DNA of 64,000 bases, from assembly GCF_024919295.1 (NCBI RefSeq), contig NZ_JANWTC010000002.1, positions 334,383 through 398,382 on the forward strand, written 5' to 3'. The position numbers and the translations under genes are program-made. The notes beneath the pieces are model-generated. The model was not told the origin of the DNA, ran no database searches, and saw only the letters and a program-made list of their open reading frames with translations. Below, piece after piece: positions 11,308 through 20,321 of the stretch. The stretch is from Corynebacterium lemuris (GTDB lineage: Bacteria; Actinomycetota; Actinomycetes; Mycobacteriales; Mycobacteriaceae). Numbering within the stretch: position 1 is the first letter of the stretch; each line of letters starts with the position of its first letter.

Positions 11308-11619
11308 GTGCCGCGCAGGAACAGACCGCAGCGCCCGTGCAGAGGCGGGCGTCGGGAAGCGGTGGTGCCCAGGGAGCTGCCCCGCGACGGCACCGCCTTC
11401 TACGGCACCCAGACTGTCGAGGGGCCCTCGTGGACCCAGGGGGAGTTGTACCAGTTCCGGCACATGGGTTCGCATTCGGCGAAGAAATTCTACGTGTGCC
11501 CGGGCTGCAACCAGAACATCCCGCCGGGGGTCGCCCACATCGTCGCCTGGCCCCGCGACACCGGACGTGGCGCCGATGACCGGCGGCACTGGCACCGCCA
11601 CTGCTGGGACCGCAGGTAA
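11308..11619 (+). CDS. Small cysteine/histidine-rich protein downstream of nucS
   Basis: 103 residues from GTG 11308, two bases after the nucS stop. A basic N-terminus (MPRRNRPQRPCRGGRR) is followed by a compact region with CPGCNQNIPPGVAHIV and a C-terminal HWHRHCW, a Cys/His arrangement that could hold one zinc ion or resemble an HNH-type finger. Homologues are often labelled ATP/GTP-binding protein, but no nucleotide motif is visible. Tight spacing suggests cotranscription with nucS. Function unknown. Confidence 0.75.
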   Translation: MPRRNRPQRPCRGGRREAVVPRELPRDGTAFYGTQTVEGPSWTQGELYQFRHMGSHSAKKFYVCPGCNQNIPPGVAHIVAWPRDTGRGADDRRHWHRHCWDRR

Positions 11620-11622
11620 CCT
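11617..11622 (+). promoter_or_regulatory. Predicted -10 (TAACCT), leaderless start of the 11630 gene
   Basis: It lies 7 bases before ATG 11630 and overlaps the stop codon of the previous gene. Confidence 0.45.
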
Positions 11623-11629
11623 GGAACGC

Positions 11630-11926
11630 ATGATCATCGCCTTCTCCGTGGCACCGACCGTCACCGCCACCCCCGACGCCGAAATGTCCGCCGCCGTAGC
11701 CGAGGCCGTGAGGATCGTCCGCGATTCCGGCCTGCCGAACGAGACCAACGCCATGTTCACCCTCGTCGAGGGGGAGTGGGACGAGGTCATGGACGTGGTC
11801 AAACGGGCCACCGAGGCAGTCTGCGCCGTCTCACCGCGTGTGTCCCTGGTGCTCAAGGCCGATATCCGGCCCGGTTACCCGGACCAGCTGCACCAGAAGG
11901 TCGAATCCCTCGAGAAGCACTTCTAA
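11630..11926 (+). CDS. Thiamine-binding/MTH1187 (DUF77) family protein
   Basis: 98 residues. The ferredoxin-like DUF77 fold is recognisable by the N-terminal strand MIIAFSVAPTV, ETNAMFTLVEGEWDEVMDVVKRA and a C-terminal VSLVLKADIRPG strand. Members bind thiamine or HMP-like ligands in some bacteria, but the physiological role is unsettled. ATG 11630 is chosen because it gives the conserved N-terminus and follows a leaderless -10; the frame is open upstream only by chance overlap with the previous gene. Confidence 0.85.
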   Translation: MIIAFSVAPTVTATPDAEMSAAVAEAVRIVRDSGLPNETNAMFTLVEGEWDEVMDVVKRATEAVCAVSPRVSLVLKADIRPGYPDQLHQKVESLEKHF

Positions 11927-11938
11927 GGAGAACACCAC

Positions 11939-12847
11939 TTGAACACCCCACACCGCTACGTCTCCGGAGCCATCGACCTCGGCGAGGTGAAGGCACGGGC
12001 GGAGGCCCGCGATCAGGCCGCCCAGCAGGTGGCCACCGGCACCGGACCGGCCCCGTACCTGACCGTCACCCCGCAGAACTTCGAGAACGACGTCGTCCGC
12101 CGTTCCCTCGAGGTGCCGGTCGTGGTGCTCGTCGGCACCCCGCGCAGCCCCGAATCCGAGCAGCTGCGCGCTGACCTGCAGCAGCTGGCAGAGGGGGCGG
12201 GCCTGAGCTACATCGTCGGCTACGTCGACGCTGACGCCACCCCCGAGGTCGCGCAGGCCTTCGGCGTGCAGGTCCTGCCCACCGTCATCGCCCTCGGCGG
12301 TGGTCGCCCCGTCACCCAGTTCGAGGGCGGCCAGCCCGCCGACGCCCTGCGGACCTGGCTCGACGCCCTGGTCACCCAGGTCGGCCCGCAGCTCTCCGGA
12401 CTGCAGGCGGCACCCGCGGAAGAGGACGCCCCGGAGGATCCGCGCCTGGGCCAGGCGCTGGCGGCCCTGAACGCCGGCGACTTCGACGTGGCAATCGCGG
12501 TCTACGACGAGATCCTCGCCGAGACCCCCGGTGACCAGGACATCGTCCAGGCCCGCGACACCGCGAAGCTGCTGCAGCGCCTCGACCCGGCCTCCCGCAC
12601 CGAGGACCCGGTCGCCGCCGCGGACGCCGACCCGACGGACGTGGAGAAGCAGTTCACCGCCGCCGACGCGGAGGTGGTCGCCGGGGCTCCCGAGCGTGCC
12701 TTCGACAGGCTGCTGGCACTCATGGTCGCCGTACCGGGGGAGAAGCTGCGCGTGCGTGACCGCCTCGTCGAGCTCTTCGCGCTCTTCGATGCCGCCGACC
12801 CCCGCGTCACCGGGGCCCGCACGCGGATGGCCTCCGTCCTCTTCTAG
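11939..12847 (+). CDS. Thioredoxin-fold/TPR protein of the YbbN (CnoX) type, no CXXC
   Basis: 302 residues from TTG 11939, with aaggag 8 bp upstream. The thioredoxin domain spans about residues 35-145 (VVVLVGTPRSPESEQLRADL ... VQVLPTVIALGGG). A tetratricopeptide-like C-terminal half follows (LAALNAGDFDVAIAVYDEIL, AFDRLLALMVAVPGEKLRVRDRLVELF). The position of the WCxxC active site reads TPRSPES, so no redox pair is present. E. coli YbbN is a holdase that works with chaperones; that role here is inferred from architecture. Confidence 0.88.
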   Translation: MNTPHRYVSGAIDLGEVKARAEARDQAAQQVATGTGPAPYLTVTPQNFENDVVRRSLEVPVVVLVGTPRSPESEQLRADLQQLAEGAGLSYIVGYVDADATPEVAQAFGVQVLPTVIALGGGRPVTQFEGGQPADALRTWLDALVTQVGPQLSGLQAAPAEEDAPEDPRLGQALAALNAGDFDVAIAVYDEILAETPGDQDIVQARDTAKLLQRLDPASRTEDPVAAADADPTDVEKQFTAADAEVVAGAPERAFDRLLALMVAVPGEKLRVRDRLVELFALFDAADPRVTGARTRMASVLF

Positions 12848-12870
12848 CCGGACCGACCCTAAAACACCGA

Positions 12871-12906
12871 CGGCGCCCGACCCCTGAGCTCAGGGGTCGG
12901 GCGCCG
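12871..12906. terminator. Bidirectional terminator-like palindrome
   Basis: A 36-bp perfect palindrome centred on gagctc between the convergent YbbN-like gene and glgB. There is no clear U-tract on either side, but position and stability fit a shared terminator. Confidence 0.7.
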
Positions 12907-12927
12907 CCGGCGTCGAGAAGCAGGGGA

Positions 12928-15132
12928 TCAGCCGCGGTGGCGGTACCACTGCACGGAGTTGGCGGGGATCTGCAGCTCCAGGGAGTGCTCCTGGCCGTCC
13001 CAGCCGGTGTCCGTGGTGCTCACGACCTCCGGGAGTTCGTTGCCGGCTCCCTGGTACTTCGCGTCATCGGTGTTGAGCACCAGCTCCCAGTCACCGGCCC
13101 GGGGGATGCCCAGCGGGTAGCTCTGCTGGGAGGTGCCGGAGAGGTTGACCACCGCGAGCAGCGCGGAATCGTCGTTGCCCCAGCGCAGGTAGGCGAGGAT
13201 GTTGTTGGCGGCATCATCGCTCTTGAGCCACTGGAAACCCCGGTAGTCGTGGTCCTGGGAGTACAGGGCGGGGGAGTCCCGGTAGATCCGGTGCATGTCA
13301 CGCACCAGATTCTGGATGCCCTCGTGGTACTCGTGGCCCCAGCCCTCCAGGTTGGACCAGTCGACGGAGTGGGCCTCGTCCCATTCGCCGGTCTGGCCGA
13401 ACTCCTGGCCCATGAACAGCAGCTTCTTGCCCGGGTGGGAGAACATGTAGCCGTAGAGGGCACGCAGGCCGGCAGCCTTGTTCCAGTCATCACCCGGCAT
13501 GCGTCCCCACAGGGAACCCTTGCCGTGGACGACCTCGTCGTGGGAGAAGGGCAGGACGTACTTCTCGGAGTAGGCGTAGATCATCGAGAAGGTGATCTCG
13601 TTGTGGTGGTACCCGCGGTGGATCGGGTCGAGCTTGAAGTACTCGAGGGTGTCGTTCATCCAGCCCATGTTCCACTTGAGGGAGAAGCCCAGCCCGCCCT
13701 GCTCGGTGGGGGCGGTGACCCCAGTCCAGGAGGTGGATTCCTCGGCGATGGTGAGCACACCCGGGTGCGTGCGGTGGACGGTGGCGTTCATCTCCTGGAG
13801 GAACTGCACGGCCTCGAGGTTCTCGCGGCCACCGAACTGGTTGGGCTCCCACTGACCTTCCTCGCGGGAGTAGTCGAGGTAGAGCATGGAGGCCACGGCG
13901 TCGACGCGCAGGCCGTCGATGTGGAACTCCTCGATCCAGTACAGGGCGTTGGCGACGAGGAAGTTGCGGACCTCGTTGCGGCCGAAGTCGAAGACGTAGG
14001 TGCCCCAGTCCATCTGCTCGCCGCGGCGCCAGTCGGCGTGCTCGTAGAGGGCGGGGCCGTCGAAACGCGCCAGCGCCCAGTCATCCTTCGGGAAGTGGGC
14101 CGGGACCCAGTCCATGAGGACGCCGATGCCGCGGTTGTGGAAGGCCTCGATCAGGCCGCGCAGCTCATCCGGGCTGCCCCAGCGGGCGGTCGGGGCGTAG
14201 TAGCCGGAGACCTGGTAGCCCCAGGAACCACCGAAGGGGTGCTCGGAGACGGGCATGAGCTCCACGTGGGTGAAACCCTGTTCGGCGACGTAGTCGACCA
14301 GCTCGGTGGTCAGCTCCTTGTACCCCTTGCCGATCTTCCAGGAACCGAGGTGCACCTCGTAGATCGACATCGGCTGGTTGAGCAGGTCCGCGGAGGCGCG
14401 GTTACGCATCCACTCACCGTCGTTCCACTCGTAGCGGGAGTCCACGACGATGGAGGCGGTCTCCGGCGGGCACTGGGCAGCCTTGGCCAGCGGATCGGCC
14501 TTGTCGCGGCGGTGGCCCTCCTTGGTCTGGATGGCGAATTTGTACACCTCACCCTCGCCGATGTCCGGGATGAACAGCTCCCACACGCCGCTGGAACCCA
14601 GCGAACGCATCGGGAAGTGGCCGGCGTTCCAGCCGCAGAAGTCACCGACGACGGCCACGCCGATGGCGTTGGGTGCCCACACCGCGAAGGAGGTTCCCTT
14701 GACGGTGCCCAGGGCGGTCTCGTAGGAACGGACGTTGGCGCCGAGGACATCCCAGAGGCGCTCGTGGCGGCCCTCGGAGATCAGGTGGATGTCCAGGTTG
14801 CCCAGCGTGGGCAGGAAGGCGTATGGATCGGCGATGACGGCCTCACCGGTGTCCGGCCAGGTGACGCGCAGGCGGTAGTCCGGGGTGTAGATGTCCGGCA
14901 GTCCCAGCACCCACACATCGTTGCCGATGGGGGTGGCCTCACGCGACTCGTTGTGGATGAGGACATCGACGCGGAGGGCACCCGGCTGGCGGGTGCGGAT
15001 GACGGAGCCGCCCTGCACGGCGTGCCAGCCGTAGAAGTCATGGGGTGCGTGATGGCTGCAGTTGTACAGCCGCTCCATGTCCGTGTCGGGGATGAGCAGA
15101 TTCTGGTCGATGCCGTCGTGGGCGTCGTGCAT
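12928..15132 (-). CDS. glgB: 1,4-alpha-glucan branching enzyme
   Basis: 734 residues, GH13. Transfers alpha-1,4 chains to form alpha-1,6 branches in glycogen. Seen: N-terminal carbohydrate-binding regions (to about residue 230), then the barrel with YEVHLGSWK, HVELMPVSEHPFGGSWGYQ, GLRVDAVASMLYLDYSREEG (nucleophile Asp), IAEESTSWTGVT (acid Glu) and PFSHDEVVHGKGSL (third Asp). Lies downstream of glgE on the same strand; the 115-bp gap contains a long hairpin. Together they form the GlgE pathway from maltose-1-phosphate. Confidence 0.97.
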   Translation of the reverse strand: MHDAHDGIDQNLLIPDTDMERLYNCSHHAPHDFYGWHAVQGGSVIRTRQPGALRVDVLIHNESREATPIGNDVWVLGLPDIYTPDYRLRVTWPDTGEAVIADPYAFLPTLGNLDIHLISEGRHERLWDVLGANVRSYETALGTVKGTSFAVWAPNAIGVAVVGDFCGWNAGHFPMRSLGSSGVWELFIPDIGEGEVYKFAIQTKEGHRRDKADPLAKAAQCPPETASIVVDSRYEWNDGEWMRNRASADLLNQPMSIYEVHLGSWKIGKGYKELTTELVDYVAEQGFTHVELMPVSEHPFGGSWGYQVSGYYAPTARWGSPDELRGLIEAFHNRGIGVLMDWVPAHFPKDDWALARFDGPALYEHADWRRGEQMDWGTYVFDFGRNEVRNFLVANALYWIEEFHIDGLRVDAVASMLYLDYSREEGQWEPNQFGGRENLEAVQFLQEMNATVHRTHPGVLTIAEESTSWTGVTAPTEQGGLGFSLKWNMGWMNDTLEYFKLDPIHRGYHHNEITFSMIYAYSEKYVLPFSHDEVVHGKGSLWGRMPGDDWNKAAGLRALYGYMFSHPGKKLLFMGQEFGQTGEWDEAHSVDWSNLEGWGHEYHEGIQNLVRDMHRIYRDSPALYSQDHDYRGFQWLKSDDAANNILAYLRWGNDDSALLAVVNLSGTSQQSYPLGIPRAGDWELVLNTDDAKYQGAGNELPEVVSTTDTGWDGQEHSLELQIPANSVQWYRHRG

Positions 15133-15192
15133 GGCTGGACCTCACAGGGGGAAGGTGAATGCGGTTGATGCGTTTTTGTCAGGGGGAGTTGC

Positions 15193-15237
15193 TCCGCCCG
15201 GTCACGTTCCTGACGCTACAGGAACGGGTCGGGCGGA
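15193..15237 (-). promoter_or_regulatory. Hairpin between glgE and glgB
   Basis: Outer stem tccgcccg/cgggcgga (15193-15200 and 15230-15237), inner stem cgttcctg/caggaacg (15205-15212 and 15219-15226), six-base loop. There is no T-run on the minus strand, so attenuation, partial termination or mRNA processing are the options. Confidence 0.55.
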
Positions 15238-15247
15238 GGCGGCCGGA

Positions 15248-17266
15248 TCAGGCCCGGTAGTCGGTGACCTGGCGCCAGGAGAGCGGCTCCCGCCGGTCGG
15301 CCGGGACGTTCGGCAGGATGAGCACATGGGCGACGTCGACCTCGGGCACCAGCTGCACGAAATTGCTCTGGTGCCAGGTCCAGGTGGCGCCGGTGATGGC
15401 GTCGTGGACGGGGAAGCTGGCACCGGGGTGCTGGCCGAGGGCCTTCAGGTCCAGATGCACGGTGCCGGCCTGCGTGTGATGCGGGTCGAGGTTGACCACC
15501 ATGAGGACGATGTTGCCGGTGACCGGGTCGAGCTTGGAGTAGGCCAGGATCTGGTCGTTGTCCACCTCATGGAAGTGCAGGTTGCGCAGCTGCTGGAGCG
15601 CGGGGTTCTCCCGGCGGATGTGGTTGAGCAGGGCGAGGTAGGGCTCGAGGGAGTTCCCGGCGGCGCGGGCCGCCTCGAAGTCGCGGGGCCGTAGCTCGTA
15701 CTTCTCGGAGTCGAGGTACTCCTCGGAACCCTTCTTGACGGGGACGTGCTCGTAGAGCTCATAACCGGAGTAGACACCCCACAGCGGGGACATCGTCGCG
15801 GCGAGGGTGGCCCGGATGGCGAACACGGCGGGCCCGCCGACCTGCAGGGACTCGTGGAGGATGTCGGGGGTGTTGACGAAGAGGTTCGGGCGGGAGTAGT
15901 CCGCGGCGTCGCGGATCTCGGAGGCGAACTCGGTCAGCTCGTGCTTGCTCGTCTTCCAGGTGAAGTAGGTGTAGGACTGTGAGAAGCCCAGCTTGGCCAG
16001 CCCGTAGAGGCGCGGGGCGCGGGTGAAGGCCTCGGCGAGGAAGATGACGTCCGGGTCGGTCTCGTGGATCCGGGCGATGAGCCACTGCCAGAAGTTGGCG
16101 GGTTTGGTGTGCGGGTTGTCCACCCGGAAGGTCCGTACACCCAGATCGACCCAGTACTTGACCACGCGGTGGACCTCGTCGTAGATCGCGGTGGGGTTGT
16201 TGTCGAAGTTGATGGGGTAGATGTCCTGGTACTTCTTCGGCGGGTTCTCGGCGTAGGCGATGGTGCCGTCGGCGAGCTCGGTGAAGAAGTCACGGTGGTC
16301 GGTGGCCCAGGGGTGGTCCGGGGCGGCCTGCAGCGCCAGGTCGAGCGCGATCTCCAGGCCGAGTTCCTCCGCGCGGGCCAGCAGCGCCTGGAAATCCGCG
16401 ACGGTGCCCAGCTCCGGGTGGACCGCGTCGTGGCCGCCGTCCTTCGAACCGATGGCCCAGGGGGAGCCGACGTCGCCCGGCTCGGGGGTGAGGGTGTTGT
16501 TGCGGCCCTTGCGGTTGACCTCGCCGACGGGGTGGATCGGGGGGAAGTAGACGGTGTCGAAACCCATGGCGGCGACCCGCTCGAGTGCCTTCGCGGTGGT
16601 GGCGAAGGTGCCGTGGACCGGGCGGCCCTCCTGGTCCCGTCCGCCGGTGGAGCGCGGGAAGAGTTCGTACCAGGAGTTGAACAGGGCGTCGCGGCGCTCC
16701 ACCTTGACCTCGCAGATCGGGCCGTGGGTGAGCAGGTCGCGCAGCGGGTGGTCGTGCAGCACGGCGGTGACGACCTCGGACATCGCGATGCGGACGCGGT
16801 CGGTGACGTCGCCGTCGGTGCGGCGCAGGGCGCTCGCGGCGTCGACAAGCACGCCGGAGACGGAGTCCGGGGCCTGGGCCGCGGCGCGGTCGAAGAGCGC
16901 CGCGCCGTGGGCGAGGTCATTGGCCAGCTCGGCGGCGGACTGCCCGGCGTCCATCTTCTTGGTCACCGCGTTGCGCCAGGTGGCGAACGCATCCGACCAG
17001 GCGTCCACCCGGAAGGTCCACACGCCGGGGGTGTCCGGCACGAAGACCCCGTGGACACGGTCCTGGTTGTGCGGGTCCGTGGTCATGTGGAGACCCACTG
17101 TCTCCCCACCTGGCGGGGTGACATTCAGGGTCGCGGCGATGGCGTCATGTCCTTCGCGCCAGGCCAGCGCGGTGACCGGCAGGACCTCGCCCACCACGGC
17201 CTTGGCGGGGAATAGTCGCCCGGAGATCTGCGGGCGGACGTCATCAATACCGAGTCGACCTGTCAT
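15248..17266 (-). CDS. glgE: Alpha-1,4-glucan:maltose-1-phosphate maltosyltransferase
   Basis: 672 residues, GH13_3. Extends alpha-glucans from maltose-1-phosphate. Seen: N-terminal beta domain, PRSTGGRDQEGRPVHGTF, GFDTVYFPPIHPVGEVNRKG, the nucleophile region VRTFRVDNPHTKPANFW, and acid region VIFLAEAFTRP. Start at 17266 is chosen because aaggtg lies six bases before that ATG; an ATG six codons earlier (17284) has no such site. Probably cotranscribed with glgB. Confidence 0.96.
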   Translation of the reverse strand: MTGRLGIDDVRPQISGRLFPAKAVVGEVLPVTALAWREGHDAIAATLNVTPPGGETVGLHMTTDPHNQDRVHGVFVPDTPGVWTFRVDAWSDAFATWRNAVTKKMDAGQSAAELANDLAHGAALFDRAAAQAPDSVSGVLVDAASALRRTDGDVTDRVRIAMSEVVTAVLHDHPLRDLLTHGPICEVKVERRDALFNSWYELFPRSTGGRDQEGRPVHGTFATTAKALERVAAMGFDTVYFPPIHPVGEVNRKGRNNTLTPEPGDVGSPWAIGSKDGGHDAVHPELGTVADFQALLARAEELGLEIALDLALQAAPDHPWATDHRDFFTELADGTIAYAENPPKKYQDIYPINFDNNPTAIYDEVHRVVKYWVDLGVRTFRVDNPHTKPANFWQWLIARIHETDPDVIFLAEAFTRAPRLYGLAKLGFSQSYTYFTWKTSKHELTEFASEIRDAADYSRPNLFVNTPDILHESLQVGGPAVFAIRATLAATMSPLWGVYSGYELYEHVPVKKGSEEYLDSEKYELRPRDFEAARAAGNSLEPYLALLNHIRRENPALQQLRNLHFHEVDNDQILAYSKLDPVTGNIVLMVVNLDPHHTQAGTVHLDLKALGQHPGASFPVHDAITGATWTWHQSNFVQLVPEVDVAHVLILPNVPADRREPLSWRQVTDYRA

Positions 17267-17357
17267 GTGTTTCACCTTCGACATAGGGGTTGGAATTACC
17301 CTGACGAGCCTAGTGCAGCTGTGTCAGTTCCACAGGGGGCGCGGCTAATCGGCCACA

Positions 17358-18200
17358 ATGGGGGATGTGACTGACTTCAATGACGAGACCAACGAGGACC
17401 TCCTGCTCGATTTCCGTGACGTGACCTTCCGGCGTGGGGGACGGGACCTCGTTGGCCCCGTCACCTGGCAGGTCGAACTCGATGAGCGGTGGGTGATCAT
17501 CGGCCCCAACGGCGCGGGAAAGACCACCCTCATCCGCATGGCCGCCGCCGAGGAGTTCCCCAGCACCGGCCGGGCCTTCGTCATGGGGGAGCAGCTGGGA
17601 CGCACCGACATGCGGGACCTGCGCTCCATGATCGGTGTCTCCTCTGCCGCGCTGGGCAACCGCATCCCCGACAACGAGACCGTGGGGGATCTCGTCGTCT
17701 CCGCCGGTTATGCCGTGCTCGGCCGCTGGCGCGAGGAGTACGAGGCGATCGACTTCGAGCAGGCCCACGAGATCCTCGACCTGGTCGGCGCGTACCACCT
17801 CATCGACCGCACCTGGGGCACCCTCTCCGAGGGGGAACGCAAGCGTGTCCTCGTCGCGCGTGCCCTGATGACCAACCCGGAGCTGCTCATCCTGGATGAG
17901 CCGGGCGCCGGCATGGATCTCGGCGGCCGGGAGGACCTCGTCGGTTATCTCGGGGATCTGGCCCTGGATCCGGATGCCCCCGCCATCGTCATGATCACCC
18001 ACCACGTGGAGGAGATCCCTTTCGGCTTCACCCACGCCATGCTTCTCGACGAGGGCAAGGTGGTCGCCCAGGGACTCATCGACAATGTCCTGACCAGCGA
18101 GAACCTCTCCACGACCTTCCACCAGCCCATCGAGGTCTCCCGCATCGGCGAACGCTACTTCGCCCGCCGGACGCGCCGCCCCGGCACCCACCGCCGCTGA
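17358..18200 (+). CDS. Single-domain ABC transporter ATPase
   Basis: 280 residues; one nucleotide-binding domain with Walker A GPNGAGKTTLIRM, signature LSEGERKRVLVARAL, Walker B LLILDEPGAGMD and switch His in MITHHVEEIP. No permease is encoded next to it, so the transport partner, if any, is elsewhere; the layout resembles stand-alone ATPases near glgE in corynebacteria. ATG 17358 is taken as start; a GTG three codons later is an alternative. Divergent from glgE (91 bp apart). Substrate not assignable. Confidence 0.85.
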   Translation: MGDVTDFNDETNEDLLLDFRDVTFRRGGRDLVGPVTWQVELDERWVIIGPNGAGKTTLIRMAAAEEFPSTGRAFVMGEQLGRTDMRDLRSMIGVSSAALGNRIPDNETVGDLVVSAGYAVLGRWREEYEAIDFEQAHEILDLVGAYHLIDRTWGTLSEGERKRVLVARALMTNPELLILDEPGAGMDLGGREDLVGYLGDLALDPDAPAIVMITHHVEEIPFGFTHAMLLDEGKVVAQGLIDNVLTSENLSTTFHQPIEVSRIGERYFARRTRRPGTHRR

Positions 18201-18262
18201 GTGGGGCCTAGACTATCGGTGTAAGAGGTCCGACCAGAGTGAACTGTGGAGGTGAATCGGCC

Positions 18263-19072
18263 GTGACCCAACGTCAGGCGCCCACCGGCTATGGCCAGGC
18301 CCGCCTGTCCACCACGGTCATCCTGGTCCGGGATTCCGGGGAGGGACTGCAGGTGTGGGCCCAGGAACGGGTCTCCACGATGCGCAACTATCCCGGCATG
18401 ACCGTCTTCCCGGGTGGGGGAGTGGACCAGCGTGACCTGCCCGTCGGGGACACCTCCGCGCTGTGGACCGGCGAACCCGTCGAGGATTTCGCCGTCCGGC
18501 TGGGCCTGAGCCCCGAGCAGACCCACGCCGTCGTCTTCGCCGCAGTCCGCGAACTCTTCGAGGAGACCGGCACCCTGCTGGCCTACCACGCGGACGGTTC
18601 AACGATCGCCGATGTCACGCCCTACCACCGGGACCGCGTCGACCTCATCTCCCACCGCATCTCTCTGACGGAGATGCTCACCGGGCGTGACCTGCGGGTC
18701 TGCACCCACGGCCTGCGCCCCTGGGCCCGGTGGGTGGGCGGGTGGAAGGACCTCCACTGGTTCGACACCATCTCCTTCGTCGCCGTCGCCCCGGAAGGGC
18801 AGTCACCCGACGGCGACACCTCCGAGGCCGACGACGCAGGCTGGTTCTCCCCGCAGCTGCTTCTCGACGGCTGGCGGCACGGCCTCGTCCGCCTCGCCAT
18901 CCCCACCTGGGCCCAGTTGTCCTTCCTCGCCCAGTTCCCCACCACGGCGCAGGCCCTGGCCGCCGCCGACGCCGCGGACCTCAGCCCTGTCGTCGGCGAC
19001 CCGGTCGATGACCCGCGCTACGCCGAATACTTCAACGCCGCCTGGGTCGACCGGATCCGCCCGACACGCTGA
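18263..19072 (+). CDS. NUDIX hydrolase family protein
   Basis: 269 residues from GTG 18263, chosen because ggaggtg lies nine bases upstream; an in-frame GTG at 18239 has none. Seen: a NUDIX-like region with MTVFPGGGVDQRD and, after an insertion, VFAAVRELFEETGTLL, which supplies the REXXEE core. The C-terminal half (GLRPWARWVGGWKDLHWFDT) resembles the long NUDIX proteins related to human NUDT19/CoA diphosphatases. Substrate unknown. Stop and next start share one base (TGATG at 19070-19074), so coupled to the next gene. Confidence 0.85.
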   Translation: MTQRQAPTGYGQARLSTTVILVRDSGEGLQVWAQERVSTMRNYPGMTVFPGGGVDQRDLPVGDTSALWTGEPVEDFAVRLGLSPEQTHAVVFAAVRELFEETGTLLAYHADGSTIADVTPYHRDRVDLISHRISLTEMLTGRDLRVCTHGLRPWARWVGGWKDLHWFDTISFVAVAPEGQSPDGDTSEADDAGWFSPQLLLDGWRHGLVRLAIPTWAQLSFLAQFPTTAQALAAADAADLSPVVGDPVDDPRYAEYFNAAWVDRIRPTR

Positions 19073-20241
19073 TGGCCTACACACGCGACGAGGTCGCCTT
19101 CCTGGCGGCCCACACGCAGGAGATCGCCGAGGCCACCACAGACCTCCCGCTCACCCGGAAGAGCCTGCTCGCCGACACCGCCGCCCTGCGTCAACGCTTC
19201 GGGGAGCATGGCCGCGCGGTGACAGAACTCGCGCAGGCCCGCCGCTCGGCGGTGACGAACGGGAAATTCCCCGCCGACTGGCTCACCGACCTCGACGCCG
19301 CCCAGCAGGCCACCCCGCAGGTCGTGGCCGCCGAACGTGCCGCCCGTCTGCGCCGCACCCTCGGACCGGACACCCTGGTCCATGACGTGACCTGCTCGGT
19401 GGGCACGGAGGGGGCGTCGACAGTCGCGGAAGGCCTGGGGTACCTGGGCAGCGACCTCGACCACACCCGCCTGCTCATGGCGCGCCACAACCTCGGCCCC
19501 GCCGCCTGGCTCGTGCGCGCCGACGCCACCGCCCCGGTGAGCAGCGGGGCCGACGTTGTCGTCGCCGACCCCGCGCGCCGGGCCGGGGGACGGCGCATCA
19601 CCCGGCCCGACCAGCTGCTGCCGCCGCTGCCGGACCTGTTGGCCGCCTGGCCGGGTAAGGAGCTGGCGGTCAAATGCGCCCCGGGCCTGGATTTCTCGGA
19701 CTGGGAGGGGCTGGTCAGCCTGGTCAGCGTCGACGGCGGTGTGAAGGAGGCCTGCCTCTACACTCCGGGACTGGCGGAGGGGGTCAGCCGGGAGGCGGTC
19801 GTCATCTCCGGCGGGAAGACCGATCGGATCACGGATTCTGAACCGGACGGTACTGATGCGGGTGAACCGGGCCGTTTCCTCATCGACCCGGACGGCGCGG
19901 TCGTGCGCGCCGGACTGGTGCGCCACTACGCCCACCGGGAGGGGCTGTGGATGCTCGATGAGCGCATCGCCTATCTGACCGGGGACGTGATCCCGGCGGG
20001 CCGCACCGGCTTCGAGATCCGCGAGATCGTGCCGCTGAAGAAGCTCAGGGCTGCCCTGAACAGCCATGATGCCGGTGCCCTGGAGATCCTCGTGCGCGGG
20101 GTGGATGTTGATCCGGATGCCCTGCGCAGGAAGCTGAAGCTGAAGGGGAAGGCGGCGATGGCGGTGGTGTGCACCCGGATCGGCACCCAGGGTGTGGCCC
20201 TGATCTGCGGCCCCCGGCAGGCCATGGAGCCCGGAAACTAA
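19072..20241 (+). CDS. Class I SAM-dependent methyltransferase with THUMP-like C-terminus
   Basis: 389 residues. The Rossmann-like part shows DTLVHDVTCSVGTEG (SAM-binding loop region), GYLGSDLDHTRLLMARHN and the motif IV-like VVVADPARRAGGRR. The C-terminus has ILVRGVDVDPDALRRKLKLKGKAAMAVVCTR, which matches the THUMP-like domain found after such methyltransferases. An RNA target is likely but not proven. Coupled to the NUDIX gene by overlap. Confidence 0.8.
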   Translation: MAYTRDEVAFLAAHTQEIAEATTDLPLTRKSLLADTAALRQRFGEHGRAVTELAQARRSAVTNGKFPADWLTDLDAAQQATPQVVAAERAARLRRTLGPDTLVHDVTCSVGTEGASTVAEGLGYLGSDLDHTRLLMARHNLGPAAWLVRADATAPVSSGADVVVADPARRAGGRRITRPDQLLPPLPDLLAAWPGKELAVKCAPGLDFSDWEGLVSLVSVDGGVKEACLYTPGLAEGVSREAVVISGGKTDRITDSEPDGTDAGEPGRFLIDPDGAVVRAGLVRHYAHREGLWMLDERIAYLTGDVIPAGRTGFEIREIVPLKKLRAALNSHDAGALEILVRGVDVDPDALRRKLKLKGKAAMAVVCTRIGTQGVALICGPRQAMEPGN

Positions 20242-20269
20242 GTGTTGCCTGACCGGGCTGACAACGCCT

Positions 20270-20280
20270 TAGAGTAGACT
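20270..20280 (+). promoter_or_regulatory. Predicted -10 region of the etfBA operon
   Basis: tagagtagact offers two overlapping -10 hexamers (TAGAGT 20270-20275; TAGACT 20275-20280), with TTGCCT at 20245-20250 as a possible -35. A leader of about 40 bp precedes etfB. Confidence 0.4.
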
Positions 20281-20321
20281 TTCTGCAGAATTCCCCCAAC
20301 CCCGTCGAAAGGTGACTGCCG

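Noticed and set aside
12937..15168. Plus-strand open frame of 743 codons opposite glgB
   Set aside because: Antisense to a full-length branching enzyme; composition typical of codon-bias shadow.
17315..17330. GlxR-like sequence between glgE and the ABC ATPase (tgtgtcagttccacag)
   Set aside because: The half-sites are spaced by five rather than six bases and the first ends in T, so it is too weak to call.
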